64,000 bases of DNA, taken from assembly GCA_033439765.1 (NCBI GenBank), contig JAULSN010000001.1:2666001-2730000 (forward strand), in the 5' to 3' direction. This DNA is from Lasiosphaeria ovina (Eukaryota; Ascomycota; Sordariomycetes; Sordariales; Lasiosphaeriaceae). The notes under the pieces are model-generated. The model was not told the DNA's origin. It did not search any database and saw only the letters and a program-made list of their open reading frames with translations. The position numbers were made by a program, and so were the translations under genes. Of this stretch, positions 25,025 through 36,049 are shown piece after piece; within the stretch, counting starts at the first letter, position 1, and each line of letters begins with the position of its first letter.

Positions 25025-28000
25025 CGTCGTTTGGTGGGGATTTTGCGAGAATCAGGTGTGGAATGCGAGCCGAGACATTCGAGAACGCGAAAAAAGACCA
25101 AAAAGTGTCGCAGTAAACGGCTGCGGCGAGATCGCGAAGTGGAAAATGAAACGGCGGCCGCGACGACGAGCTGCGGCCACGAGAGGACAAAAAAAAGAAT
25201 TTCTTGGCGCGGCCTGCTGCGAGAAATTGGCGTTCGACGGCGAGGACGGAGCACTAACGAGAGTGGGATGGAAATCAAGTCCCAGTACAAGGTGACTGGG
25301 CGGACGAAAGACAATCAAGGGTATCAAATAACGAACAAATCGGCTGCTGGGAGTGAATGGGATGAGAAAAGAAGGGTGGGAAAAAGTTGGTGATGCCTCC
25401 GGGCGTCGAGAAGCTCTTCAGGGGCTCACGATCGCGGTCTGGTTGAGTAGCGCAGGAAATTGCTCTAATGGCTGGAGCAGCTCTGGTTCAAGGCACATGT
25501 ATCTTTTTGCAGGGACGGGCCGCATAAGGCGACTTTAGGACCAGGGGGGTTGTCAGACTAATTTGGGAATGGTCCATGCGTCTTGGAGAGGCTTGCTAGC
25601 GATTTCCCTGGCGGCAGCGCTCAGGAACAGCGCATTGGGTAAGAAGGCGGCTTGGGAGCTATAAGTTTTTAAATGAAGGCTGATGAGCTGGGCGCGAAAT
25701 GGTCCCGGCGACGAAAAAGAAGAAAAGAGAGCAGCGCCTAGAAAGGCTGGCCAACCCACTCTCTTCTCCTCAGGCACTCACTCCCTTCCTTTCCAAGCCT
25801 CGACGAACACACCCAACGACGGGAATCTGGGGACCAAAAAGATAATACTTGCCAATCGGTGTCTCTGCTCTGCTGCCGGGCATGTGTTTTCCGATGGATG
25901 GGCCGGGGCTCAGAGATGTACCCATCCATGTTCATGGAATGGACCCTGGATAGAGGTTCCCGTCTTGGACACTGGGCAAAGTCGTTCCTGCCTGACTGTG
26001 AGACTCTGGCGAACGGCAAGAGAGGACCCATCGACGTTTCGTCTTGTCCCCAGTTCCCCACAGTGGGCTAATACCTCAGGTGTACGGATACTTTCTGCCC
26101 AATCCGATTAGAGCCTGGGGTTTTCTCGTCTGTAAGTCTTCCTTGGTGTATCCGTACTCCTCCGCAGCCTAGGGACACGACGACACACAGCCTCCCGTCC
26201 TCCATTAATGGCCAGATTGCCGCACGGTACTGGGCCTATATGCCTACGCAGGTATACTCCGTAGCCAATTTATTTGACGACGCCCAGCTCGCACGCAGCC
26301 AGAGACGACGGTATTCGGCTTTTCGCTCAGGCCATGGCAATGGAAGCTGAAGTGCCGTCATATTCGCGGGCCCGGCCGGTGCACTTTAACCTCGTCACTT
26401 CAGCACAACAGTGATTGACAGTAACGCAGAGCAGCTGATATTGACGAGTCAACGCCTGACCGCCCCCCCGCGGATACCAGGAACCCCTGTCGGGCATTCA
26501 TTCTTTCCATCCCTCCTGGCTCGCGCTGCGGGCTTGGAGGGAAGGATGCTGTAAATAGGAGGGCATACCTAAGGTGAGGCAGCTTCAGCCAGAACAACTT
26601 AGTTGCAAGCTGGCGTGCCCGGCGAGCTCTCAAGCGGGGTCAAGCTAGAACTCGTCCTTGCTGCGTACCTTAGGTCCATTGGAACCCTCTCTCGTCACTC
26701 CTCGATATGACGGCCCAATGCGCTCCCTCCATGCATGCCTGTCGGTGCCAACTCATCGATCCAGCGAGGAAAAAAACCCGCGTCAACCTGGTCAGCCAGC
26801 GAAGCCGATCATGACCATGCCAGCACGGCCATTGGTCATGGACTCACCCGTCCGTTCTAGTCTGCGTCTGAGTTGGCATGGCGTTCCTTGCTGAACCACA
26901 CGCGGATCGGATCGAGTGGAGCCTTGCCCCAAGAAAAGAGCCTCTCCGACTTTCTTGGTGCCTTGCTGCACGCTGCGCTGTCATTCGGCATTGCCCACCT
27001 CAGTCATGGACGACTGGTTGTTCTCGCGCAGCCGGCCAGCCCAGAACGAACGGAACGCATTGCGTGGAGATAACGGCTACCGACATCCGCCTCGAATTGG
27101 CTGACGGGACGGTCGGTACCTGGTCTGGGGCAGGAAAGGTGCATCCAAATTCCAAGAGTTGTTACTTCGTTCCCGTCCCGATTTCGCCTTCCGCCCGAGC
27201 CCCTCGAATCCCATTCGACGCCGCGTCGCGGTACCATCCAGAAGATGACCGCATTGATGCTGGGCCACCCCCGGACCTTGCATGTAGTCGAGGTCACTTC
27301 TGCGGGCTGCCAGGTGAGCAAACTTCTGCTGGGCCTGCGTTGCGTTGGGCTGGTTCTGCGAGTCCAGTCCTCGACGGCCGTCCGTGTTTCGAAAGAACTG
27401 GGCAACCGGAAGACCTGTCGAGCATGCAAATCATAAGAGGCTGCTGTTAAACACCACCACACAGAAATTAGCGAACCCTCGAGCTCACCAAGGACCCAAC
27501 CGGCATTTATCTCGTCGGCGTCAATTGGCCTTTTGAGAACCCGCCAAGATGGTAACTTCTCCGCAAGTGCGCATTTCTCCGCCCAGATATGCCCCCGTCC
27601 GATGGGGCTAGGCACGCCGTGCTCTGGATCGCGCAGCTTGCCGATGGATACTGCGAATGATTGAACCCGCCAAATGCGGGCATGAGGGACGGGCGGGCGG
27701 GGCTTGTCGCGAAGACCCTTGATCGCCATTCGCTCGCCAATCAGCGCTCGCCGTCAACTGGGTCTCTTTCCCGTCCCGGAAGCGGCTTTTGGGTTTAGAC
27801 TTCACGAACACGGAATATGCTTCCTGTCAAAAGTCGTAAACGCATATATACTTGGGGTAGGTATTTATTAAGACTGCTTTTACTTCGTACTTTGATCTCC
27901 GGTCGCCCAAATCATATTATTCATTTATTTACCTGTTTATTCCGTCAGACTCATGCTTGCTGTCGTGGTGTGTCTAATGGTTCAAGGTTATCTTGCCAAC

Positions 28001-30057
28001 AGTTCCTCGTCGCACCACATAACAGGAGCGGGTTTTCCCTCGAGACAGAACCCCTTTCACCCATCCCCCTTTTCCCCATCCCCCTATTCTCACTGGCATC
28101 GTCATTTGCACTTGTACGACTTGACTTACAGGAACTTTCTTGATGATGTCACGGTTGCGGCCCACCAAAATCTAAGTCTTGCCACCACGCTCGCCGTTAT
28201 CTCAATTCATGAAACGAAGGAAGGCGAAGTACGTATTGTGGAAAAGTCCCGACACTCCCCAAAAACACCTTACGAGGAACATGTCACGGCAACCCAAGGA
28301 CGACCCTTTGGTCGTGACCCGGTGCTTGGTTCGCGGTCGACCCTGTGGATGGCATGACCCGAGTTCACGTTCCTGACTGAGGTGGCGTGTGCTCCCCTGA
28401 AATCCGTCCTCGTCGGGCAAAGCGGACGACGAAAGGACACGGGGAGGGAGCAACCAAAAAAAAAAGAGGAGGTGCGCTCTTTAGTTGGCGTTTCTCCTGT
28501 GGCCTCCCAATGACTAACGCGCGATCGGCCGTCCCACACTTGACACGGTAAATAGCTCGTCGGCGCCAGAGCTACGGATAACTAACGCCCGCCACCACAC
28601 TCCACCGGAGCTTCAGCCCCGTGAGACATGATAGCCACCGTCAGGGACCCGTTGGGTTACACCGCCTGCTCTACGTGTACATGTACTGTAATCTTGGGGA
28701 GCATCGTACTGCACGGCTGACAATGCTGGTAACTAGCATTACACAGCCTCGACGTTGAAGAGGAGCTCTTCTTTCCACCGACTTGATCATGACCTATTGC
28801 GCAGGCAATAGATAATAATGCCGTAGAACAAGTATATGCTACCCCCCTTTTTTTTTCGATATCTCGCGAGTTCAAGCAGGATCTTTGAAGGTTTTCTGTA
28901 GGATCAAGACATGTTTACTTGATAAGGGGTAGCCATGATATCAAGACTCAAAATCATCTCAAATTATAACGAGGTATTTTCCATACCAGCCTGTTGCTGT
29001 ACCGCGGTAAACGCTTGTGTTCACTTTTGTGATAATTCTAACTCTAGAACCCCCTCCTTGGAGCAGAGCCTCCTTGAGCAGACGAAATAAAATATACCAG
29101 CTTGTGTTAACGGCACAATTGGTTGATACGTGTTTTCTTTCGTCTAATTACCTACTTGAAGAGCGACTTTCCACAATAGATTTATCACCAAAGTGAAATG
29201 ACACATACCCATATCACCACGCGCACACCAAAGACGAACACGATTAAGTTGGTTGATTTATATTTATCCAGGTAGGTAAGGTGGGTTGTGGTAAGGAACA
29301 GCCCCTCGGTATGAGGCATTCGCAGTTAGTTCTACCCCCTCTCTCCAAGCAAGACCCGACCCAGCTCCCGCATCCAAGCATTTATCATCCAGCAGCTAGG
29401 TAGTTACCTAGTTGTCCAAGCCCACGTCCCCGCTCCTCTTCTAGTGTAGAAAGGAGAGGAGAGGATGGGGTATGAGACGTGGACTTCATGTATGATAAGT
29501 TTTACAGAAAGGGGGAAAATGAAAACAGAAGAAAGGAAGAAAAAAAAGTGAAACATTCGCCATGTTGCGCCGGGTGATCACACACACACATACGCTCTCA
29601 TCTCTATCCCTTTGTTCATCTTTCTTTCGTCTTCCAAATGACGCAAGACATGATAATAACTCCAGCCCATCAGCACCATACGTGATCCATGTGCATATCT
29701 CCACAAGAGAGATGATGGGGTTGGGAGGGGTGGCGTGTGTTCGGGGAGTAGCTTTCCAAGCAGCTCATACATGGGTATGATCTCCTGACCACCTCTCTGT
29801 CCCCCCCTCTCTCGCACACGGCGATTCAGCAGCCACTCGGGGAATATCAAGACAGGTAAAGCTACCGCGCTCCCTAAAGTAGGAGACAGAATTACACCAT
29901 GCCACTGTAGTCCGCCAGTCCGCCTTGTTAGAGTGGCTTGTAGTAGTTTGGTAGAGGTAACAAAAATCCACACGCCTGTTGCGAGGCTGGTGCCGAGACA
30001 GACTCTGACTGTTGATACGAAAACACAGTCTGGCACAGACAAGGTTTCCTGGCTATA
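25025..30057. other. Five-kilobase gene-poor spacer
   Basis: Upstream of msb1 and downstream of ung1. From about 26.6 to 27.8 kb the DNA is GC-rich, and long frames lie open on both strands at once (26878-27450 plus, 27004-27729 minus), which is what base composition alone gives; neither has a recognisable domain or splice partner. One TACTCCGTA motif is at 26255-26263. T run near 28845. I see no supported gene. Confidence 0.5.
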
Positions 30058-31302
30058 TCAAGCCTCGACGTCTTCTTCTTCGGGGGCGACGTTCTCGTCG
30101 TCCTCCGCCGCCGTTGACTTGGCAACGGCGGCGGAAGCGGCCTTCTTGTTGGTCTTGCCGCTCGTATTCGGCTTCTTCTTCCCGACGGCGGCCGCAGCGG
30201 CGTCCTCGAGGACCTTTTTGGCCACGCTGCCGTCGGAAGCAGCGTCGCTGTGCTCCGCGGCCTCGGCATCGTCGTCGTCGTTCTCCTTCTTGGCAAAGAT
30301 GCTCGCGCCCTCGGTCAGCGCCCAGTCGACGGGCCCCGTGTCGTCGCCGTAGCGGGTGGCGAGCCAGTCGTTGGCCAGGCGGAAGTGGCGGCAGGTGAAG
30401 TAGCCGCGCGAGGCGCTGAGGGGGCTGGGGTGGACGGCCTTGAGGACGAGGTGGCGCTTGGCGTCGACCTTCTGGACGCGCTTGGCGGCGGGCGTGCCCC
30501 AGGCCATGAAGACGACGCCGCGGGTGCGCTTGGTGGCCACCAGATCGATGACACGCTGCGTGAAGCGCTCCCAGCCGCGGTTGGAGTGGCTGTTGGCCTC
30601 GTGGGCGCGCACCGTCAGGCACGTGTTGAGCATCAGCACGCCACGCTCGGCCCACGGCGTCAGCAGCCCGCCCTTGTTGGGCGGCGGCGTGAACGACGGG
30701 TAGTCGTTCTTGAGGCACGTGTACATGTTCTTGAGCGAGGGCGGCGCGGGCGTCGGCGGCCGCACCGAGAAGGCCAGCCCGTGCGCCTGGTTGTGGTTGT
30801 GGTACGGGTCCTGGCCGACAATCACCACCTTGACATTGTTGAAGGGCGTGTGCCGCGACCTATATCTTTGTCAGTCCGGCTCTGGCGGCGGCGAAGAGGC
30901 CGATCGGGTCACCTACCAGCTGTAGACGTCCTCCTTTGGGGGGAACCACTTCTTGCCAGCAGCGGTCTCGCGGTTCAGGAACCTCTTGAGGTCGAGGAAC
31001 TCCTTGGTGGTGATCTCGTCCTTGAGAAGGGCGAGCCAGCTGTGGTGGAGGGTGGTGATTTCGAGCTGGAGAAGCTCCCGCTGCTCGGGGGTCAAGCTGG
31101 CGACCCACTTGACCTTGTCAAACTTGGGAGCAGCGGGTTCAGGCCCGGCATTGGCACCCGTGATCGTGGCAGCGTTGCTGCTCGCTGCCGAGGGCGTCAC
31201 CTTTGGGGGGCCGAAGAAAGACATGATGCTGCCATTCTGCTTGGGCTTCTTGGCGTCGGCGCCTGCAGCCTGGGTGGCGGCCTTGCGCTTGAGAGTAGAC
31301 AT
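30058..31302 (-). CDS. ung1: Uracil-DNA glycosylase (family 1 UNG)
   Basis: Two exons, 31302-30917 and 30859-30058, 395 aa. The 57-bp intron (GTAGGT...ATATAG) splits a Trp codon and joins DVYSW to SRHTPFNNVKVV. The enzyme removes uracil from DNA in base excision repair. Catalytic Asp146 lies in GQDPYH, the DNA-intercalation/His motif is HPSPLSASRG (His272), and the uracil-stacking and Asn regions appear as GLAFSV and LLLN-like VLMLNTCLTV. The N-terminus has a basic stretch (KRK, KKPK) and, at residues ~23-30, NGSIMSFF, which resembles the PCNA-binding PIP box of nuclear UNG but with Asn in place of Gln. The C-terminal ~85 residues beyond the catalytic domain are Glu/Asp/Lys/Ala-rich and unusual in length. 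The ATG at 31302 is the first in frame, but the frame stays open upstream (see findings). Confidence 0.95.
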
Positions 31303-32439
31303 GGCGTGTCGTGAAGACAAGAACAAGGTGGTGAGACAATGGCTATGGTCGTGGTTGCGGAGGAGAAGCGCTGCCGTCGGAGGAGCGACCACAACCACAC
31401 GTCTCGGGGAGAAGAGGCGCGGGGGAACGAAGCCGGCAATCTTGAAGAATAGAGGCCGAGGGCAGTCGGTTTCCCCGTCTCCCAGAATGCACCCGCAACA
31501 GACAAGACAAGACGTTTCCGTTGGTACTGGAAGAGGAAGAATGTGAGGAAATCACGAGACAATGCTGAGATGCCCCGAAATGGAAATCCACCACAAAATG
31601 CACCCACAAAAACTAGCAAACAAACAATTATTATAAGTTAGGGGCTGGAGAGCTGCAGTGGTTCGTCGTCAAGCCAAACCCGGGCAAATGGCACACACTT
31701 CAAGGAGGCAGGTAGGCGCGGGAGGGGAGGAAGGGGTGGATTAGGTAGGTTGAGGTGAGGCGGGTACGGCCTTTTTGATATTCACGGGTTACCGGACATC
31801 CACCCCGGCAGCTCACCTAAAAAAAAAGCCCCGGCTGAGTGCTACTTTTTTTTTTTTTTTTGGCGGGGACGGGGGGGGAGGCGAAGCGAAAGCGCGTTCC
31901 TCTCTCCTGCACGCACTTCCATGGAAAAAGACGCGGTTTTTGGCGTCACGCTCTCATTAGCTCGAGCAGGTCCACCTCCACCTGCAGCCCAGGACAAGGG
32001 TTACTGAGCGTGTCGGCCGTGTCTCAGTGGACGGACAGCGCGCAAGCCGCCCCCAATTTGCAGCAGGAACAAGGCATGGAGCTCCCTGTGCCTGCTGCGG
32101 TGAAGCGGGGACTTTGTCGAACCTGACCATATGAGATCGCGGAAACGGAAAGGGGGAGCTCAGGGCAAACGCCCAGCAAATTGAACATTGGACACTTCAG
32201 GGTCCCGAAATCGTATCTCTGACTTGAGCACCAAGGTAATCCAAGATTTCTTCTTGCCCGTGGGACATTCATTACCTGAGTAAACCAAGTTGTAGAATAG
32301 GTGAGCAGAACAAGAGGCGGAGTTGCGCACCCTCACCGCACAGAAGATGCTGCAGAGCAAGGCGCAGGCTGCAGCTGACCTCCCCCTGTGGGAGCGCCTC
32401 GTTTCAGCCCCAACGCGACAGACAGGCAAGCACAGGGAC

Positions 32440-32463
32440 TGATTGATTGATTGATTGATTGAT
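32440..32463. repeat. TGAT tetranucleotide microsatellite
   Basis: About six head-to-tail TGAT units in the spacer between ung1 and cdc1, readable directly from the sequence. Confidence 0.85.
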
Positions 32464-32623
32464 CGCCCACTGGCAGTCGCGGTCTGGCGTCACGCAACCA
32501 CTTTAACGCGCCCGCGTCCATCCTTACCCGCGCCGCGGGTAAGGATCCCGCGCGTCGACGCCGCCCCGGCCTTCCCTGGAACCCAACCACCACCAGGTGT
32601 GATGTGCCCAATCCAGATCTATT

Positions 32624-32693
32624 GATATCTGCTTGTACAGGGTTGTAGTCTAGTCCAAGCCGAATGCAAATCGAACCCCCAACAGCAGATATC
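32624..32693. repeat. 10-bp inverted repeat with 50-bp loop
   Basis: Arms GATATCTGCT (32624-32633) and AGCAGATATC (32684-32693) are exact reverse complements and could form a stem. The loop has no tRNA A/B boxes on either strand. Function unknown. Confidence 0.6.
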
Positions 32694-33156
32694 CTGGTTG
32701 CAGCAAGGAACTATGTTGAGGAGGTTGGTAGAGAGAAGGAGTAGCATTCCGTACCTTGTATAAACGCTATCAAATCAAGATAAAACAAAATAGTTAATGG
32801 ATCATGACAGATATCTGCCGCCTTTATTTTTTGTCCAACAAGAATGCAAGCAAACAAGCACGCTTTTTTGATCTATGCCTAGTCATGAAACTTTCCACCA
32901 CCCCATACCATCCATACATTGTGTGAGAGTGCCCTGTCCTGCCTGCTCTTTCCGTATATATATAATATAGCTGCCCGACCTACCTACCTTGCGTGTGTGT
33001 GAAATGTGGATAATAAATAGTACAGGTACGGCTCTGATTAGGTATTTTGCCGTGTTTTAGCCCAGCCATGGTGCCAAGGACTGTATATACGTGAGAGAGT
33101 GAGAGAGAGAAGAAAGAGAGAGAGAACAAGTCCAGCCATCGACCAGACTTCAGAGC

Positions 33157-35415
33157 TCACCCCTTCCAGGTGAGCCAGCCAAAGAACAAGAAGGCCATCC
33201 ACACAACCCTGAAGACGCTCGTCCACAGCTCGGTTGCGACGACGTTGACCGTCGACCTGGGCCTCGCGTTGGCCGCCTTCCACTTGCCGCCGTCGTAGAT
33301 GTCCTCGTTCTCGCTGCGAATCTCGATCCGGGGCGGCCCTCTCGACTGGCCGCTCCAGCCCCACTTGCTGCCGCTGGCGCCCTTGCTGTGCGAGTGGTGG
33401 CTCTTTTTGCTCGACTTTGGGCTCGCCGCGCTGCGATTATTATGCGTCATCGTGTTACCCGGCCTCGAGCCGCCCGTCGTCACGGAGCCGCTCCGGTCGC
33501 GCGTGCCGGAGCCGTAGAGGAAGTGCGAGGCCGAGAAGCCCGCCGACGGCAAGGCGTACTCGTCGTAGTCCTCCACCTTGGCCTTGAAGACGGGCAAGAT
33601 GTTCGAGCTGGTCGGTTCCGGGTCCAGAGCGAAGCGGGAAAGCTTGAGCACCGGCACCAAAAAGGCGCGTATCGTGAGGAGAGCAATGCACACGAAGGCG
33701 AAAGTGGTATACCGCACGTACGTTGACGGCTGGCGGGGAAGCAAACAGAGGTGGGTTTGCAGGGTCGGCTTGCCCGCTCCCGTCAAGGGCTTGCCGTCGA
33801 CATCGATGGGGTTGTACAGGCTCAACATGAGGAAGCCGGGCGTCGACACACCCATGGCCATGCTGATGCTCTTGACAGTGATTTCGGGCACGCCGCCCTG
33901 GTTCGCACCGTGGACAACGTAGCAGTAATCGTGGTCGTCGCCGGAGAAGGCATGTACAACGTTCCCGACCTTGCCAACGAGGCTAACCGAGTCTTTCTCG
34001 CCCAGCACATTTTGATATTGATAGCCCCTCGAAATCGAGATGGCGTTGCGGTTATCGGGCACTACCCGCTCTGTCTGCCCCTTGGGAGGCTTCGTGGGGG
34101 GCCAGTGCTCTCGCAGCGGCCCGCAAGGGGTCCCCTCGGGGCGCCAGAGCGGGACATGAGTGAGGAGTATGGTGGGCAGGTCGGGCGCGCCTTCGCCGAG
34201 GGTGGGCTGGTCACTGAAGTCGGCCTTTTCCAGTTCCTCAATTCTATGGTGAAACTGCACCTCGGGGACCTCCCCGCGGAGGAAGCGCAGCTCCTTCTCC
34301 ACGGCCTTCCGCTTGGTCCGATTTACGTCGTTGAGGAAATGCTCCGTCGGCTTGTATATGGGCTTCAGGTCGTGGCGGCCCGCATCTTTCGAGGCGGCGG
34401 CGCTCATCGAGACCGTGTCGACCGACACAAATGTGTGGTTCCCCACCACGTCGACGCGGTTGCCCTCGCCAAAGTACGTCTCGAACCGGTTCCTCACGCC
34501 CATCTTGATCTCGGACCCGAAGCCCAGGTCGTGGTTCCCCGGCAAGCTAGCAACAAGCTTCCGCCGCTTCTGCGCCGCGTCGGGTGCTGCTCCGGCCGCT
34601 ATCCACGGGTCGAAGAAGATGTCGCCGAACCGCCGGTATTCCCTCAGCCAGAAGTTTTCGCCGTACTTCCTGTTCCACTTCTTGAGGTACTTCTTCTCGT
34701 GGTCCGGATGGGGTCCCCATTCGGGGTCCCTAAAGTCGCCGTGCAACGTCTTCCACTCGCGGCCCCCGTCAAATAAGTCGCCGAGGAAGAAGACGCTGTC
34801 GGGCACGAGCTGCCATTGCAGCTGGTTGTAGGACCGCCGCAGATAGTTGTCGGTGATGCGGTAGATCAATGGGTTGACCGGCCACGGGCGCCCGGGATAC
34901 GAGTGAGGGTCGATCAGCTGCGGGTCGGCGACGAGTACGACGCGATGTGGTTCTGCGCCGGCAGGCTGCAAGTGGAGGGGAGAGGAGTCTATTAGTCTCG
35001 TGCGCTTGTGGTAGGTAGTGTGTGTGTGTGTGCGTGCGTGTATATGTCTTACCCAGCTCTCCCAGTTGCCCCAGTGGCACTTCTCGACCGCCGAGTGAAA
35101 CACCCACCTCTCGCCCCAGAGAAGCAGAACAACCCAGGCGAGGACGAGCAGGTGCGGGAAGCTGAAGATGCGGCGGAAGGCCAGGTTCTGGCGCAGGCGA
35201 CGGCCCGCGGACACCATGGCGGCGACGGTCATGCGACGGCCGCGCTCGTTCCAGAAGCGCCAGAGCGAGCGAGCGCCTTGGGCTAGCAGGACGCGCAGGT
35301 CATCGAGCAGCGACGTCGAGTCTGAGTCGCCGCGGTAGGGCTGTCGACGGTAGCTGCTGCGGGACGACGGGGTGAAGCGGTTGCTATTTCCATTGCTATA
35401 ATAAGGCGAAGCCAT
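33157..35415 (-). CDS. cdc1: Cdc1-family metallophosphoesterase (GPI-anchor processing)
   Basis: Two exons, 35415-35053 and 34965-33157, 723 aa. The 87-bp intron (GTAAGA...TTGCAG) carries an AC repeat and joins GNWESW to PAGAEPHRVVLVADPQL; translating through it would insert a poly-THTH stretch. Metal-binding motifs in order: ADPQ, GDLFDGGR, LPGNHDLG, LTHVPLWR and SGDDHDYC, the last being the Cdc1 form of the GHxH motif. A transmembrane segment lies near residue 95 (FPHLLVLAWVVLLLWG), and hydrophobic segments follow the catalytic part (TFAFVCIALLTIRAFLVP) and end the protein (VVWMAFLFFGWLTWKG). Yeast Cdc1 and Ted1 and animal PGAP5 remove ethanolamine phosphate from GPI anchors with Mn2+ in the ER/Golgi; the SGDDHDYC form and architecture favour Cdc1. 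The ATG at 35415 starts MASPYYSNG; the frame is open further upstream, but that part looks like leader. Confidence 0.93.
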   Translation of the reverse strand: MASPYYSNGNSNRFTPSSRSSYRRQPYRGDSDSTSLLDDLRVLLAQGARSLWRFWNERGRRMTVAAMVSAGRRLRQNLAFRRIFSFPHLLVLAWVVLLLWGERWVFHSAVEKCHWGNWESWVRHIHARTHTHTTYHKRTRLIDSSPLHLQPAGAEPHRVVLVADPQLIDPHSYPGRPWPVNPLIYRITDNYLRRSYNQLQWQLVPDSVFFLGDLFDGGREWKTLHGDFRDPEWGPHPDHEKKYLKKWNRKYGENFWLREYRRFGDIFFDPWIAAGAAPDAAQKRRKLVASLPGNHDLGFGSEIKMGVRNRFETYFGEGNRVDVVGNHTFVSVDTVSMSAAASKDAGRHDLKPIYKPTEHFLNDVNRTKRKAVEKELRFLRGEVPEVQFHHRIEELEKADFSDQPTLGEGAPDLPTILLTHVPLWRPEGTPCGPLREHWPPTKPPKGQTERVVPDNRNAISISRGYQYQNVLGEKDSVSLVGKVGNVVHAFSGDDHDYCYVVHGANQGGVPEITVKSISMAMGVSTPGFLMLSLYNPIDVDGKPLTGAGKPTLQTHLCLLPRQPSTYVRYTTFAFVCIALLTIRAFLVPVLKLSRFALDPEPTSSNILPVFKAKVEDYDEYALPSAGFSASHFLYGSGTRDRSGSVTTGGSRPGNTMTHNNRSAASPKSSKKSHHSHSKGASGSKWGWSGQSRGPPRIEIRSENEDIYDGGKWKAANARPRSTVNVVATELWTSVFRVVWMAFLFFGWLTWKG

Positions 35416-36049
35416 GGCGACAGCGTCTTGCTGCAGCCATGCCCCTTTTGAGCGCTGCAGGGCGACCAACGACACAACGCTCGAGCGAGCTGAATCAGGC
35501 GTTTTGCCCTGAGCAAAGCTAAAGTGGAGAAAGACGCACGGACCTATGGATAAGGCAGCCCGGTTTGTAAGCCTTTGAATCAACATAAAAGCCTTGCAGA
35601 GGGACACACGCGCGCGCACGTGAATATTCACATTTAATATTCATACTCAATTGACTGCTAGCTACGGGCAAAATTTTCTAATTTATTGATTGAAAAGGAA
35701 GCTACAAAAGGTTTTATGGCCGTGGAGGAAGGAAGGAAGGAAGGCGCGACTTGTGTTGCGACCGGGAGCCCCTGAGGCACCTAGGTACCTACCTGCGCGG
35801 TTGACTGACTGGCCCGGGCAACTGGCTTGCAATTGACTGGCTGGGGTTGTGGCTGGGTAGGAGGGTGGTGAGGAATATGGGGCACTAGTCTAGATGCCGA
35901 ACATGCGGCGGTCGGGTAGGTGAAGATGGACAAAGGCGTCGGACAGCGAGGGCCTTGTCTTGCAGACCACGCACGTTATTGTTGTCCAGGTACAGAGAGA
36001 CAGAGGTCCGTTAGGGAGGCGGTATGGGATCGGACGATGTGGCTAGGCC
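35416..36049. other. Promoter region of the cdc1-type gene
   Basis: Presumed 5' leader and promoter. Contains ACCTAGGTACCT palindrome at 35779-35790. No gene seen. Confidence 0.45.

Larger units (their letters stand above)
31303..33156. other. Intergenic, promoter of ung1 and 3' side of cdc1
   Basis: Holds the ung1 leader, a run of 16 T followed by GGCGGGG (T 31846-31861), a TGAT tetranucleotide array (about 32440-32463), a 10-bp inverted repeat GATATCTGCT/AGCAGATATC (32624-32633 and 32684-32693) and a GA-rich tract (33090-33126). No gene seen. Confidence 0.5.

Noticed and set aside
26878..27729. Long frames open on both strands (190 aa plus, 241 aa minus)
   Set aside because: They overlap each other in GC-rich DNA, have no recognisable domain, no splice context and no clear third-position bias; best explained by composition.
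30250..31314. 354-codon plus-strand frame over ung1
   Set aside because: It is the antisense shadow of the uracil-DNA glycosylase gene, whose catalytic motifs are clear on the minus strand.
32624..32693. Possible tRNA gene
   Set aside because: Length and end pairing resemble a tRNA, but neither strand has D-loop or TTCRA T-loop boxes in the right places.
33751..34776. 341-codon plus-strand frame over the Cdc1 gene
   Set aside because: Antisense shadow of the metallophosphoesterase exon; no independent family.
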